NCBI RefSeq assembly: GCF_000276665.1
Contig: NW_004955417.1
Coordinates: 27,823,356 to 27,887,355 of the forward strand
Reading direction: 5' to 3'
DNA from: Chinchilla lanigera
Taxonomy: Eukaryota; Chordata; Mammalia; Rodentia; Chinchillidae
Length of the DNA: 64,000 bases
The position numbers were made by a program, and so were the translations under genes. Below, one piece after another: positions 1 to 12,473 of this stretch; positions within the stretch are counted from its first letter, which is position 1; each line of letters opens with the position of its first letter. The notes beneath the pieces are model-generated. The model saw only the letters and a list, made by a program, of their open reading frames with translations, did not search any database and had not been told where the DNA came from.

Positions 1-330
1 CAGGATTGCTTTTGCTATTCTGGGTCTCTTCTGGTTCCAGATGAATTTAAGGCATGTTTTCTCGAGATGTGTGAGGTATGCTAATGGTAGTTGAATGGGA
101 ATTGCATTGAATCTGTACAGCAGTTTGTAAAGCCATTTTCACAATGTTGGTTCTTCCTATCCATGAGCAAGGAATATTTTTCTATTTAATGAAATCTTCT
201 TCAATCTCTTTTTTCATATAATGAATTTTAAATTTCAGATATTTTATTTTTAGTTCAAAGTATTAAATTTAACTCTTTTTATAGTCATTAATTCTGTTGA
301 AATTTATTTTTTCACTCATTGTGAGTACTT
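1..330 (-). mobile_element. L1 ORF2 fragment (antisense)
   Basis: The + strand reads CAGGATTGCTTTTGCTATTC, then TTCTTCCTATCCATGAGCAA and similar phrases, which are the reverse complement of the conserved reverse-transcriptase part of mammalian L1 ORF2. It is broken and continues off the left edge. Confidence 0.8.
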
Positions 331-575
331 CAACATTTATTTCTTTGATCATAGCTGTTATGCTGCTTTTAAAAGTCCTTTTTTGTTAATTTTAATATCT
401 GGGTTATGTCTCAATCTCTATTGCTGAGTTTTGTCTTTGAGTATGGGTTACATTTTCCTATTTCTTATATGTCAGGTAATTTTGAATATTTTGAGTATTT
501 GAAATATTTGGAAGTTAATTTGGTTGAGGGTTTGCTACAAACTGTTTCTCCTGAGGTTACTAGGACTGGAATACT
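331..575. mobile_element. L1M-type 3' region relic
   Basis: Phrases such as TTTGATCATAGCTGTTATG, TAATATCTGGGTTATG and GAGTATGGGTTACATTTTCC follow the order of the old mammalian L1M 3' region. It is diverged and no coding remains. Subfamily and orientation are not certain. Confidence 0.6.
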
Positions 576-2294
576 ATTTTAAATTTGTTTCACCTTCTTT
601 TTAAGTCTTTCAATGGATGATGAGGTCTTGACAGCGTTTATTATACACAGGATGTTATTTTTCCTTTGTGTACCTTTCTTTTTTGTTATTTCCCCCTTTC
701 CACCTTCTGTTGTTTGCTCAACTCTTTGGTTTTCCAAGCCAGTAAGACTCTGAGTTGGTAACATATTTATCCTCTAGGCATTGACCAAATGTGGTTAAAA
801 ATCACAAATATTGAAAACTCACCCAAATTCATAGATTCTCCCACGAATCATTTGCTCCTCAGTACTTCCTCTTGTTATTCTTTAGTGTCTTCAAGTCGTC
901 GTTTGTTCATATGTTGACCTGAGTGTGGGAAAGTTAGATTGAGGGGAGCTGATTAGCCATTACCAAATAAGAATCTATTCTTCTGCATATTAATTTATAT
1001 TTGTTAAACACTATATCTGTAACTTTACTCTCTATAATTTATTAACTTTATCCTTTATAGTTCATTGTGCTTTCTCAAATATCATCGCGTAGCCCATTGT
1101 TCAGTAGCTAGTTGGAAACCTTGTGTCCTAATTAAATTATCATCGTATTATTAGACCACAACACACATATTTGGCATTTAACTATTCTTTCTTTATACTT
1201 TACTCCATCTGTAGTCTAATGTGACTGCTGCTAATGTTAAAATAAGAGCAAACTGTGCAGAGGGTTTCTTCACATAAGACACAAGATTCATATGACTGAC
1301 CTAATTATAAAAGGAAATAAATAAAATGAAGATATGGGAACCATTTTATTTCTTCTTCACCTTTTAATTGGATGAACAGCTATTTCAAAGATATTTTCTG
1401 CAGAAGGGAAAAGGGAAAAATTGTATACATACACAAGATAGTTAAGATAGTTATACAGCTAGTATCTCTTAGTTCATTAAAAGAAAGGTTTGTGCTAATA
1501 TTGTTTGGACAATAGTTCATTTCTATATCTCGTACTCTGAACAACCGTTATGAGTATAGTAATGCTCAATGCGTTAATTATTGTTACTTTCCTACTAGCC
1601 TGTTTTGAAGCTCTGTTTTACTGTTATTTATAATTTTTTCTTTTTAAAGATTCTTTTTCTACAGTGAAGTTTCACAGGCAATTTGGTGATACTTAGGATG
1701 TGAGTGAGTATGCTAAAGATATAATCTACTGTGTTTGGGAAGTTATACTGACTTTTTAACAGTGTCAACCATAGAATAAGATATTAAAACTCTGTGTTGA
1801 AACTAATCATTTGTAATCATGGCCAATTTTTATTAAAGTAATAAATTTTCTGAGGCCACAATATTTTTTTGCAATATATTTCTGAATATTAGTTTTTTGA
1901 GTCCTTCTGAGTTATATTGCAATCTTGAGAGAAAATATGGATCATAAAAATAGGACATACTACATTTTCTAGAGAAATTGAACAGCTTGTTATAAAAACT
2001 ATTTACACAAAATGTAAATCTGACGATGAAAATACACTTGAAGCAATGTGTTCTTTAAAGAATTTTACCATATTTCTCATGAAGCACAGCTAGGGAAATC
2101 TTATTTATGTTCTTTACCATTGACATTGCAAGAAATACAAATGAACAGTGTCAATGAAAAGCCGTACCACAGTTTGATAATGTAGTCCATGTATAAAATA
2201 GAATTTTTCATCTGAAACACAGTCTTTTAACTTATTTTTCCAGTTATTTTTTATGTTGGTTAATGCAAAGAAGATTATTTTATAAAACTATACA
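576..2294. other. AT-rich intronic DNA, nothing recognised
   Basis: AT-rich sequence with short open frames only. I see no exon, RNA gene or clear repeat. Confidence 0.6.
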
Positions 2295-2495
2295 ACTGCA
2301 TGTGGTGGCACAAGTCTGTTTATCCCAGCTATTCAGGAGGCTGATGCAGTAGGAGTGCATGTCAAGGCCATCCTGAGTGATTCAGCTAGATCCTATATCA
2401 AAAGAAAATGAAAAGGTCTTTGAAAGTAGCGCACTGGTAGAGTGCTTACTTAGCATGTGCAAAGCCCTGGGTTCAATCCCCAGCACTGGAAAAAA
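2295..2495 (+). mobile_element. B1 fragment joined to an ID-type SINE (B1-dID-like dimer)
   Basis: Bases 2295-2405 resemble the B1 left end (GTGGTGGCACAAGTCTG, CCCAGCTATTCAGGAGGCTG). They are followed at about 2415-2495 by a tRNA-derived ID unit with box A/B-like GTAGAGTGCTTACTTAGCA and GGGTTCAATCCCCAGCAC, then an A-rich tail. The B1-then-ID order in one orientation fits the dimeric B1-dID SINE described in non-murid rodents. Confidence 0.7.
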
Positions 2496-2526
2496 ACCAG
2501 AAACAATAAACAAGAAAATGAATCAT

Positions 2527-3000
2527 ACTTTAACTTTCTCTTGTTGCATAACAAATCACTACAAGCTGAGGGGATTACAAGAAATCCATTTATTATCTTG
2601 CAGTTCTGTAGGTCAGAATTCCTTGTGGGCTCAGCAGAGGGTCTCAGGAGGCTGAAATCAAGTGTAGACCAGCCTTGGCTCTTATTTGACATCTCTAGGG
2701 AAGAATCTACCTCCAGGTTCCCTCAGATTGTTGGCAGAATTTAGAAGCAGCTCTTTGCAATGGTAGACTGACATCTTTGTCTCCTTGCTGTCAGCTGGGT
2801 ATTGCTCAGAGGTCTCTTCATTACTTGTTTATTGTCCCCTTCATTTTTGAGGCCATCAGTAGCATGTGAAATCCTTCTCATGCATGGACTCTTTCCTATT
2901 TGGCTTTCTGCTACAGGTAAAGAAATAGTTTTAGCTTTTAAGGGGCTCATGTGATTCAAATGGGCCCACTCAGATTATTCTGCATTTGATCAACTCAGAG
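2527..3000. mobile_element. Ancient mammalian LTR-like/MER repeat relic
   Basis: TTGCATAACAAATCACTACA, CCATTTATTATCTTGCAG, TCAGATTGTTGGCAGAATTT and TTTTAAGGGGCTCATGTGA appear in the order of a common old mammalian interspersed repeat of the MER/MLT type. It is non-coding and heavily diverged. The family name needs a repeat-library search. Confidence 0.5.
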
Positions 3001-3016
3001 CCAACTAATAATCTTT

Positions 3017-3860
3017 TATTTTAAAGGAAAAGAAACCAAAATAACGACAACCTAGACAAAAACAAAACAACACAAAGCAATAAAAACGATACAGACTTTC
3101 AAAACAAGGTGATAGGAAGTTGACAATGGTTGTTGTGTTACATATTGTTATCTTCAAGGAAGTTGCTCACATTACTACATGTATGAATGCAAGACTGATC
3201 AAACAGTTAAAGAGAGTAAAAATAAAAAAAGCATTAGAAACAATACGGAGTTTCACTAATCAAAGTAGTAGAGATTCAACAATGGTTGTTTTATTGCATA
3301 TTATTATCTTCAGATTAGTTGTTGACATTACCAGATATAATCATGCAAAATTGGTCAGAAAAAGAAAAATTTAAGCATTAACTATTCCTTTCAATAAACC
3401 AGTAGACATCAGCAATACAGTTATCCCAGCTATCCTTGTATATCCATATATATTTTTTTCCTTCCTTTTTTCTTTCTTTCATCCCAGTTGTTCCTTCCCT
3501 TTGAGCAACTTCTTTCCCTTTGACAATATGTATCGTACCTTTCAGGTTTCATTTACTTTTCAGGTTCTTACACTAAGAAAACTATATGATGTTTACTCAT
3601 GCGGGTCTGATTTATTTCACTTATGAGTATGGACTCTAGCGGCATCCATTTTCCTATAAAAGCCTCAAAGCCTTTCTTTGTAGCTGAGTAATACTCCATT
3701 GAATAAAAATACCACATCTTTTTTTATCCGTTCCTCTGTTAATGGGCATTTGGGTTGTTTCCAAGATTTAGCTATGACAAATTGCGCTGCTACAAATATG
3801 GGTGCACATATATTGCTGTGGAATGATGTTTTCAGTTCTTCTAGAAATTAGCCTTAATGT
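3017..3860 (-). mobile_element. 5'-truncated L1, 3' end and ORF2 tail
   Basis: The right part (3720-3850) is the reverse complement of the L1 ORF2 C-terminal region (GGGCATTTGGGTTGTTTCCA, GGGTGCACATATATTGC). The left part is the 3' UTR, with an internal tandem duplication of about 156 bp. It closely resembles the copy at 36189-37256. I could not identify target-site duplications with confidence. Confidence 0.85.
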
Positions 3861-5149
3861 ATGTGTAAAAATCTCCTTTCACCAAGTGAAATAAGGTAGT
3901 CACAGCTGATAGCATATTCGTGTGGATTAGCATGGGAAAGTTTGGGGGTGGGAGCAATATGCTTTTTCAACTTTGCCTATCAAATAATATGAAAAAGAAA
4001 GTTTAAACTTGAGTCACATGTAGTGGAGAGACACCAAAAATAAAGATAGATTAAATGGTGGGACTAATATGAGATCATAATATTATCTATAATCCTAGAT
4101 TCCTAATGTTTGTGTCTACCAAAACAGTTTATTATTAATAATAGTTACCTGTATAGATGTTAATTACTTTGTTCCTCAAAGTTAATCCTTCATCAACCAA
4201 ATTGTATAAAGCACTACTTCACAGAACCCAAAAATCTTGGCTCCATGCAGTTGTTTCATCCAGTTTGAAAGGAGTGTTTGCCGGCACTTCTTAACTCTGT
4301 GTACTGTCAGTGTGGATGAGAAGAGTTACCAAGAATTGATACTGGCATTTAAATACAGATTACTGATATTTGTTAAGCATGGTCCATCTTAAATTGTCAA
4401 TGTAAAATGAGCAAGTTCTATTTTTATGTACTAATTTTTAGTAGAAATAGGCCCCTCATTTGAAAGCTATCTGATTTTTGTTTATTTTGATCAGAATTTC
4501 CTAGGAAACATTTTACATTATTATTAAATTCCTGATTTAATAAAATTATCCCATCCTCCCATATATGTCACCTAGATCACTATAGTAATTTTCCATTTGG
4601 AAGAGGCTTAGAGAATACAATTTTTATGAATCTGTCCATATAACTCCACATATTTGTATATGTACATAGTACTTACATAATGTGTACGATGGTATGTAAT
4701 GCATAGAGATTGAAATTAGCACATGTAAGCAAAGTTACCAGAAATTGTGATTTAAAGTTAATGCAAGTGTTTACCTGAGACCCAGGAGCTCTACCATTAC
4801 AGCGAAAGGGAATGGAAAATGGGCCCAAGCCCATCAGCGTTACATAGCTTCTAGATTGGTCTGCACAGGACTAGACTGTTGCAGGCAGCTTCTGTTGTTG
4901 TCTTTGTTACGCGGTTGTGGGAACTCAGCTATCAATCTCTCACCCCTAGACATCTTTCCAGTACCTAACAATGTCTGCGTGTCTGCTGTGCTGTTAGTTC
5001 TCAAAGTTGCATATATTTTGGACAAGCAGAAGATGTGGGAAAAGATAAATTTGATTTTATTCCATTCTATTATGTAATCAAATGCAATGCATTCTGCACT
5101 TTTTGTATGGCTTGTTTCATTTCCAAAATTGCCATTTATTTCTTATTTA
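3861..5149. other. Intronic DNA, nothing recognised
   Basis: AT-rich sequence with only short frames (73 aa or less). No motif, RNA or clear repeat seen. Confidence 0.55.
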
Positions 5150-6030
5150 AGCTTCCATTAATCTCCTGAATTCCACCTCTGTTTCCCTACTGCAGCCATG
5201 TTTCTACTAAGTTCTTTTGCATATTCATTGCAGTTAGTTTAAAGTTCTTGTGTGCTAGTTGCACTATCCTGGTCATCTTTCGGATGTTTCCATAATTGCT
5301 ATTGACTGTTTGTTCCCATGGTTAGTTATTATTTTTCTTCTCTCTTTGCATGTATTATATTTTACCTGTGTTTCACCTAAAGAAAACGGATTTTTATTGT
5401 CAGGCAGTTAAATTAGGGAGTGCTTTGATCTTGTCGAGGCTTGGTTTTAGCTTTGGACGTTATGTTTCCCTTTGTGGCAGGATATACCTTTCAGGTTATA
5501 GTGTTTTTAGCTCAACACTTGTCTGTTGGTTATGGAATCTCAACGGAATGTCCCAGAATGCTCACAGATTTCCCTCCAAGCTTGCTTGATCAGTTTTGTG
5601 GCACTTCAAAACTATTCTGAAGTTTCTTTTAAACCGTCCATCCATCAGCAGGTGCAGGGCCCTCACGTGTACTGCTGAGGATTTATGCTGGAACCGGAGT
5701 AAAATGCCTATGCCTATTTCTGGAGCTGTTCTCTTAGCTCTTTGTCTAGTGCCCTGTGTTACAAATCCTAGCTGCCTTAACACGCCTGAGTTCTGATCTC
5801 TCTTTTTAACACCAGATTGTGATTCTGACCCTCAGTCGGGCCAGTGCTCCCTGCTTGGGCTTCTTGGGTACAGTTGGGATTCTCTTTCTAGGCAGAAAAC
5901 TACTCGTACGCTTATTCTGTTCTTGAGAATCTTAGCCTTGTGTGGCGACTTGTCCAGTGCCTTAAGTGGCTGTTTCGTGTACTCTGACCAGTTTTACAGT
6001 TGTCTGTGGCAAGAAGACTACTCAGAAACT
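5150..6030. mobile_element. L1M-type 3' region relic
   Basis: Phrases including GTTCTTTTGCATATTCATTG, TATTGACTGTTTGTTCCCAT, CTCTTTGCATGTATTATA and ACAGTTGTCTGTGGCAAGAA follow the order of the old L1M 3' region, like 331-575. Small frames within it show no conserved protein. Confidence 0.55.
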
Positions 6031-6349
6031 ATGAATTATTTTATAATAATGTAATAAACATTCACAAGCATATTAACCCCCAAAGAACAATAATTCATAA
6101 TGATTTGTTTACCTCATTTACATTTCTTTGCCTCTTCTAGTTGGTCATGGCAATCATATTGAACCTCCAGTTTGTAGTTCCTTTTCTTCTTGTTCTGATG
6201 TAGATTTCTTATGTATGTACTGCTAAAAAGCATTACTGTTTTACCTTTATTGAAATGTACGGTTTTGTTTTCGCCACTTTTTCTCTGTATCCATATTGTT
6301 ATGGGTTGTGCCAGTTCATTTATTTTAACTTGCATAGTTTCAGAGGATC

Positions 6350-6570
6350 ACTCTGTAACAGCTTTCGATGCCCTGTACCAATGATGGTCATTTGGATGGT
6401 GTCCACATATTTGCCGTTGTGAAATTGCTGCTACACACATTTTTGTACGTGTCTCCAGTTGTACTTGTGTGCAGGTTTCTCTCTGATACATTACACTTGG
6501 ATGTTCCACTTTAGGGAATGAAGATGAAGTGCTTCCAGCTACTTTTCTAGGCAGTGGGTGTTCAGTGGGT
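6350..6570 (-). mobile_element. Possible old L1 (L1ME-like) fragment
   Basis: GGTCATTTGGATGGTGTCCA, GTGAAATTGCTGCTACACAC and TGGATGTTCCACTTTAGGGA follow, loosely, the antisense of the L1M ORF2 end/3' UTR. The 180-aa frame on the - strand across 6348-6890 has no recognisable domain and overlaps this relic. Confidence 0.4.
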
Positions 6571-8096
6571 GCACTGTGCATGATGAAAGTGAACGGCAGG
6601 AGCAGAGCCCTACCAAAGGAGTTGGGCACTGAAGCCCAAGCTGCCCCGGGAGGTGTACTTGTCATACCAGAAGTTTTCTTTCTTTTTATAAAATACCAAA
6701 GTAACGTGTATAAAACTTTCCACACCAGTGGAGGAAGAGTTTTGGAGTGACAGAAATAGTAGAAGTAATTTTTAGAGCACGCCTTTAAAAATAGGTTAGC
6801 ATTTTGTGGATAAAGTCTCCAAGTGGCTGAGTGTTGCCAGAGAAAGCCCCTACTGTTTGTGAGAATCACACGCAAGTTCTCTGAGCTCACCTAGGTCCTT
6901 AATGCTAATGTTTCAGAATGATTTTATTCATTACCTGTTAATTAGTTATAACTCTTCGTGCCCTGTATGTATGCATATCTTTATCAGAGCGCTGATTCAT
7001 TCTTCACTTTTATCTCTAGGAATAATAAATAATAAATCCGAAATTTCTAAAATTTGTTTCCACATTTGGTATTGTTACTTTCTTTTTAACTAGCTCAAAA
7101 GAATACACTTTCATTCTCCTTTCTCCTGTGTACGTGACTTCACTTCAGGAAGTCTCTCTTTTGTTTGGATATTTCTTGTTAAACATTGAAAATCCAGATT
7201 TGATGTAAATCTCTATTGCCTGCCACAAGATTCAAGAAAGTAAATCATAGTAAGATTTTCATCTTTACAGCCTTCTGGTGCTCTCTGTAATCTGCCTGCA
7301 GGTACAGAAATGCACGGAGCCTAGTTAACCCAATCGCTGGATAGCTTTCTCCATAAAATCTTAAACATGGCTCTGATATTTGAGGGATCTCTTAGCCTCT
7401 GTTTCAGTCTGTTTAAAATTGAATTGCTCTCACTCCTATTTGTTGTTATACTTGATTACATAGCTGTAGACTTCTGAGGGTTGCCATGGAGCAATAGCTT
7501 TATATCTTATACTTATCTGGTACTAACATTTCTTCCAGCGCAACTATAATTGAAGTGAAAAATAAACAAAGAAACAAAAAAAAATATATGTATATATGAG
7601 ATTAGGGTGTATGAAAGAGTAGGGCTTAATCTCACCTTATGTGGGTTCATAAAATCTTGCACAAATCCTAGTTGTCTGTTGACTTCCATTCTGCTTTCAG
7701 TGATTTGACATTGGAGTGATGCTTTTGACTTCCTTCATCTATGTCAGGTGACAGAAAAATGGAGATGTGACCTTTGCTTTTGAGTACAAAAAGAATTTGA
7801 AACTCTACCAGAATATGAGTTAGCAGATCCTTTGGGGTTGATCATTTTAAATGTAACTAAAAAACAAATGTGGCAATGAATTTTTTGAAGACTAAATGAG
7901 CAAAAATGTGTAACACATTTAGGATATGGCTTTGTAAATAGGAAACACAAAATAAACCATAACATTATTGTTTAATGAATCACTATTGGTAATTAATATG
8001 CTTGATTATTTTTAATTGCACTTTTTCATCTGCTCAGACTTTCCCTATGAAAGATTCTCTGATATCCAACTACTAGATCAATATATGTTAACTCTT
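6571..8096. other. Intronic DNA, nothing recognised
   Basis: Low-complexity A/T patches (for example around 7570-7600) and no supported gene or repeat. Confidence 0.55.
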
Positions 8097-8200
8097 AGGG
8101 CCAGGGATATAGCTCAGTGGCAAAGCACCTGCATGGCAAGTGCAAGGTCCTGAGTTTGATTCCCAGTACTAAAAAAAAAAAGAAAAAAGAAAACAACAAA
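8097..8200 (+). mobile_element. ID-type tRNA-derived SINE
   Basis: GGGCCAGGGATATAGCTCAG, then TGGCAAAGCACCTGCATGGC and CCTGAGTTTGATTCCCAGTA, with an A-rich tail. These are the pol III boxes of an ID/tRNA-Ala-like SINE. It is flanked by near-identical 14-bp duplications: ATATGTTAACTCTT at 8083-8096 and ATATGTCAACTCTT at 8201-8214. Confidence 0.92.
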
Positions 8201-8309
8201 ATATGTCAACTCTTTAAAAACCTTTTATAGCCAAATTGGTTTCCCAAGAGGTTAAATAAATTATATTTCTACAGTAAACACGTAAAATTGCTTTTTCTTC
8301 TTTGGCATC

Positions 8310-8455
8310 TCTAAGCTGAAGAAGGAAGAAGAACTTGCACCTGTTAACACCTGGATTTTGGACATCTAGTCTCCAACTCTGAGAAATACATTTTTGCAGT
8401 TTAAGCGACCAGTGTATGGTGATTTGTTATGGCAGCCCTAGTGTATTAACAGATG
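8310..8455 (+). mobile_element. MaLR-type LTR 3' end fragment
   Basis: CCAACTCTGAGAAATACAT, GTTTAAGCGACCAGTGTATG and TTTGTTATGGCAGCCCTAG match the conserved 3' end of MLT1/MST-type LTRs. Non-coding relic. A short fragment at about 8632-8690 (GTTGGGTGGCTTAAACCACA, GAAATTTATTTCTCAGAG) looks like another piece of an old interspersed repeat. Confidence 0.65.
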
Positions 8456-8690
8456 ATTGCACATACCCGGCTTCTGACAGCTGTAAGTCCTCCCACCTGG
8501 TACTTACACCATGGTATTCTGAAGCCCTGTATTCTCCCCTGATACTAGGGAGTTTAGTTTTCCATGAGCATGCTGCGTTGTCATTTCATTGGTTGTCCTG
8601 CACATTTTAAAACGTTTAGAAGACATTTACTCCTCTGTAGTAGTTGGGTGGCTTAAACCACAGAAATTTATTTCTCAGAGTTCTAGTGCT

Positions 8691-11600
8691 TCTGTTTCTG
8701 CTTTTGATGGCTTTTAAATATAGTTTCATTACTTTTAATTTTTAAAATGTAATTTGTTACATTTTAATGAAGTGCTGTTAATACTTTTTATTGGTGATGT
8801 TTTCTGAGAATGTATCTATGTTGAGACTTTCTTATCCATGTGTTTTAAGGCACGGAGTTTTTGAATCATAGTGGTTTCCCTCAGACTTTTGTAGAGGCCT
8901 AATTTATTTTTTTCTTTGAAAGTAAGCTATGGTTAAAATAGTGCATACTGTCTGCCTCTAATACTTTCTCATAACTATGGTCAAGTGTGCCTTATTATTT
9001 CTCTTATGGCAATATGTTCTACTATATGATACTATGCCCTGTGGTTTATAATGATTGTCTTATTTTATAATTTTATGAAATCTTACAAAATTTGTGATTG
9101 TTGCACATTAAAATAACTGTTTTGGAATGATTTGAATTTTGGTTTCTTTTCAGACATCCCGTTTGTGTGTCCTTGATTATACAGCTAGCTATCAATCAGT
9201 TATCTCTTGCTTTAGAAATGCCAGCCTCTCTTAGTCATTTCTGCAGACAACTGTGGATCAGGATTCCCTGATTGTTATTCCAGCTTTGCTGCCATTTTTA
9301 TTTTTGTCTTGCTTCTGACAGCAAGTTGAGCACTTTCACTTGGTCTCAGCTTTTGAAGTCCTGTCACGGTTACATATACTAGGAACTTCAGTTTGTAGTA
9401 TTTCTCCCCTTATTCTGGCCTCCAGAGCAGAGGTAGTAGCAGCTTCTTAGTTATGCTCATGCGTCCCTCACCACCACATTTCCACCGTCTTGGTCGATGG
9501 ACTACCTCCTGCGTTCTCATAAGGAGCACAGGCCGCGCCTGCGTTCCAGTCTTACGTAGCAGAACCATTCTGCCGTGAACCATTTTACATTTATCTGTTT
9601 TTTGGTCCTCTCCTCCAATCTTCCATGGCTGTCATGGCATCTATGCTTTATTTAATGTAGCCCGTCACTGTTTGTTTAAGCTTTTAGGAGCTCTTCTAGG
9701 TCCGCGTTCGTACCATCTCTTATAGGACTTGCCAGAGTGCTAGCTCCTAGAGACTGAGGAGCTCTGTTATTCAGTCTTGTGGTTTTCTCTCTTTAACCCA
9801 GTACCCTTAGCATCTACTGCCAGACATAACCTTTTAGTCTCTGTTGGAATGTATTAACCTGGTTTTGGTTTGATGTGTGACCTATTCTTAGCAAGCCTAG
9901 TACTTTCTCAGTTGGGGTTATGTGAAGGTCTGATTCTTTGTTGGTGGTCACGAGGAGAGGAAAAGACAGATCACGAGGAAAACCAGCACAGTCTTGCAGA
10001 ATGTCTATCTCATTTGAGACTTAGCCAGTCTTCAGTCAAGAGGGGTCTTCCCTCTCCCACAGGAGGAGTAGGCTGCACTTTGGTAGGCCTCATAGGGTCA
10101 GGGAGTCTGGGTAGTTCAATAGATCCAGCACAATTCTCCCGTTTGTATTGCTGCTTTGGCAGTACCTTTACCTTAGGCTAGAAGATCTGCTTACAGTGAT
10201 GTCAAACCTTTCAGAGCTTTCTGTGATGCAAATAGCTTGCTGTAGCGTGCTACCACTGGAAGAATTAGTCTTATTTAAAGTTCTTTCACTTTTACAGTTA
10301 AATTGTATGACTGGTCTTCAGCTTTGTCTTTAAGAGATGTGAGCCCTTTAAACATGGTCAAGGAGGCCCTTTGAATCTCATATTTGGCTTTATATTAGTG
10401 ACTATTTTAAGCTGTCATTTTTAGCTTCAGTGAATCAATTTAGCATTTAGCATCTGCCATCCAATTTGTCTTTACAATTACCATTTCTCCCATATCCTTC
10501 AAAAGATAAGATCTATCATGTGATCCAGAGTATTTCTTTCTCCATATAATTCAACTTTCTACAGGTAAAAGTGTTAACGATTGAATGACCATTGCATGTC
10601 ATTGGCTATGACTACTCCACTTACAACAAGTTTCTAGTTGATTAGTGAGTGATCCAACTGCAGAATTTCCTTCTTCTAGAGTCTGAATAGTAGATGCATT
10701 TCCTGGTGTTACTTGCCTAAGGTTAGGTTCATTAGAAATAGCACCTGAGACAGGGAGTTTTGTGCACATGATTTATTGGAGGAATATTCTTCAAGAAGAA
10801 GCTTCAGGGAGGGCCTAGGGGAGGGGAAAGAGCCGAGAAAGCACGTCTCAGTCTGAGCTAAGCCTGGCTGTGTGGGGGGAAGGTGCGCAGCGTGGAAGGT
10901 TGGCCTTTGAGCACAAGTTACAAAATAGATTGTCCTTCTTTGATGAAGGGCTGTAACCCTTGATATCCTTGTGTCAGCAGGCAGGTAACTTGCCTGTTGG
11001 GAGGGGATGGCAGTGCCCCTTTGCAGTGGCAGTGGCTCCTGGTAGTTGAGGCGGCAGGTTGCTGGTCAAGGGAGAGTGTTCGTCACAGCAGCCAACTCTT
11101 GGTCGCTGTGGAGGGAAGGAATTCATTAGCCTGGAAGGGTCGGCTGAAAGGACAACAGCTCTTATGTATATCTTCCTGCAGTAGAGATGTTTAGGAACCA
11201 TTACAGTTCTCAGTGTTTTACTATATTGTGAACATTAACTGTTTTGTTTACAGAGAGAGGAATAGGTACATTTCATAGAGCAGTTGGTGAGGAAAATTGT
11301 TGTGAAAAATTATCTTAATATATATGTTTACAAAAACTTTGTTAAAGAGAATGGGTATAGAAAAAGACAGTTATTGTATGGAAGCCATGCTAGAAAGATA
11401 AAAATATTTTAATATTGGGAATTTGCCAATATCTTCTCTAACAAAGTATTAGCACTTTTCCTTTGCACCTATTTTTCTTTCATTCCAGAAATTATTCTGT
11501 ATAGTTGAATATAACATGCCTAATAATTAATAATTATTATACTATGTACAAATAATGATAGAGTACACAAAAGGAAAATTTTCCATGATTTCTATCTGTA

Positions 11601-12350
11601 ATTTCTATTTATAGAACAAAAAATGTTTTTATAGACTGTGTATTTAATTTTAAGATGTCATAGGTACCTCGTATTGATAATAAATAGTCCAGGTTCTCAC
11701 TTCACTACCTTTAGGGTCCCTCAGCATTGACAGCTCAGTAGATTTCCTCTGGCGTGTGTTCTATTTGGAGTCCTGTTACAGAGACTACTAAGTACCTTAT
11801 CTTGGGAGGATCATCTTCCAACATAGCTCCCAGGTGCCTGTTTAGTTCTCCAAAGAAGGCCAAAGACCAAATGCTCTGGTTTTGGTTGAGGATGAAGAGA
11901 CTGGAGCTGTCCTAGTTCTGATCTTCTTATCTTTTGTGGCTGCCTATTCTTTGTGCATGACTGAAACTTTCTATTTTTGCCGTGTACTTTCATTTCCAAC
12001 TAATGGCTAAGGGGACAGAGCTCAGAAACAAGCTTGGGGTTTAGTAGGTAAGTCATATATTTTTAATGTGAATGATTGACATGTACTGGAGTGGCTGTGT
12101 TGTACATGACCTTTTTTTTATCTGAAAGTGTGCTGAATATTATATATATATATATTTTCTTAATTCAGTATCTACTACTGTGACAACTAATTCTTATCAC
12201 AAGGTGCATTAAACATGTTTTTCTGTATTAAATCTATGAGTGGGAAAGCTTATGGTAACTTTTAAATATTAAGGAAGAGCCTAGCTATTTATTCATTTGT
12301 TAGAGTTTTGGAAAGTTAATTTTAAAATTCTCTTATCTAATAGTTTTACA
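8691..12350. other. Intronic DNA with a possible unassigned repeat
   Basis: No gene is recognised. The overlapping frames at 9870-10181 and 10148-10333 have no known domain. Bases 10740-10870 loosely resemble 44838-44950 (CTGAGACA followed by TTTATTGGAGGAATATTCTT-like sequence), which may be a shared old repeat family. Confidence 0.45.
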
Positions 12351-12364
12351 TATATATTATTTTC

Positions 12365-12459
12365 ATTTTTTGTTTTTGTTTTTTCCGGTACCAGGAATCG
12401 AACTCACGACTTTGTGCTTGCCAGGCAGGTGCTGTGCCACTGAGCTAAATCCCAGCCCC
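12365..12459 (-). mobile_element. ID-type SINE, antisense
   Basis: The reverse complement reads GGGCTGGGATTTAGCTCAGT and continues through GCACCTGCCTGGCAAGCAC to GATTCCTGGTACC, then an A/C tail. A perfect 14-bp target-site duplication, TATATATTATTTTC, lies at 12351-12364 and 12460-12473, proving retroposition and fixing the ends. Confidence 0.95.
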
Positions 12460-12473
12460 TATATATTATTTTC

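Noticed and set aside
6348..6890. 180-aa open frame on the - strand
   Set aside because: It is the longest frame outside the RIMS2 exon, but it has no domain, no splice context and overlaps an old L1-like relic; a chance frame is simplest.
8097..8200. tRNA gene
   Set aside because: The boxes are present, but the A-rich tail and target-site duplications show an ID SINE; the same holds for 12365, 30246, 45356 and 60910.
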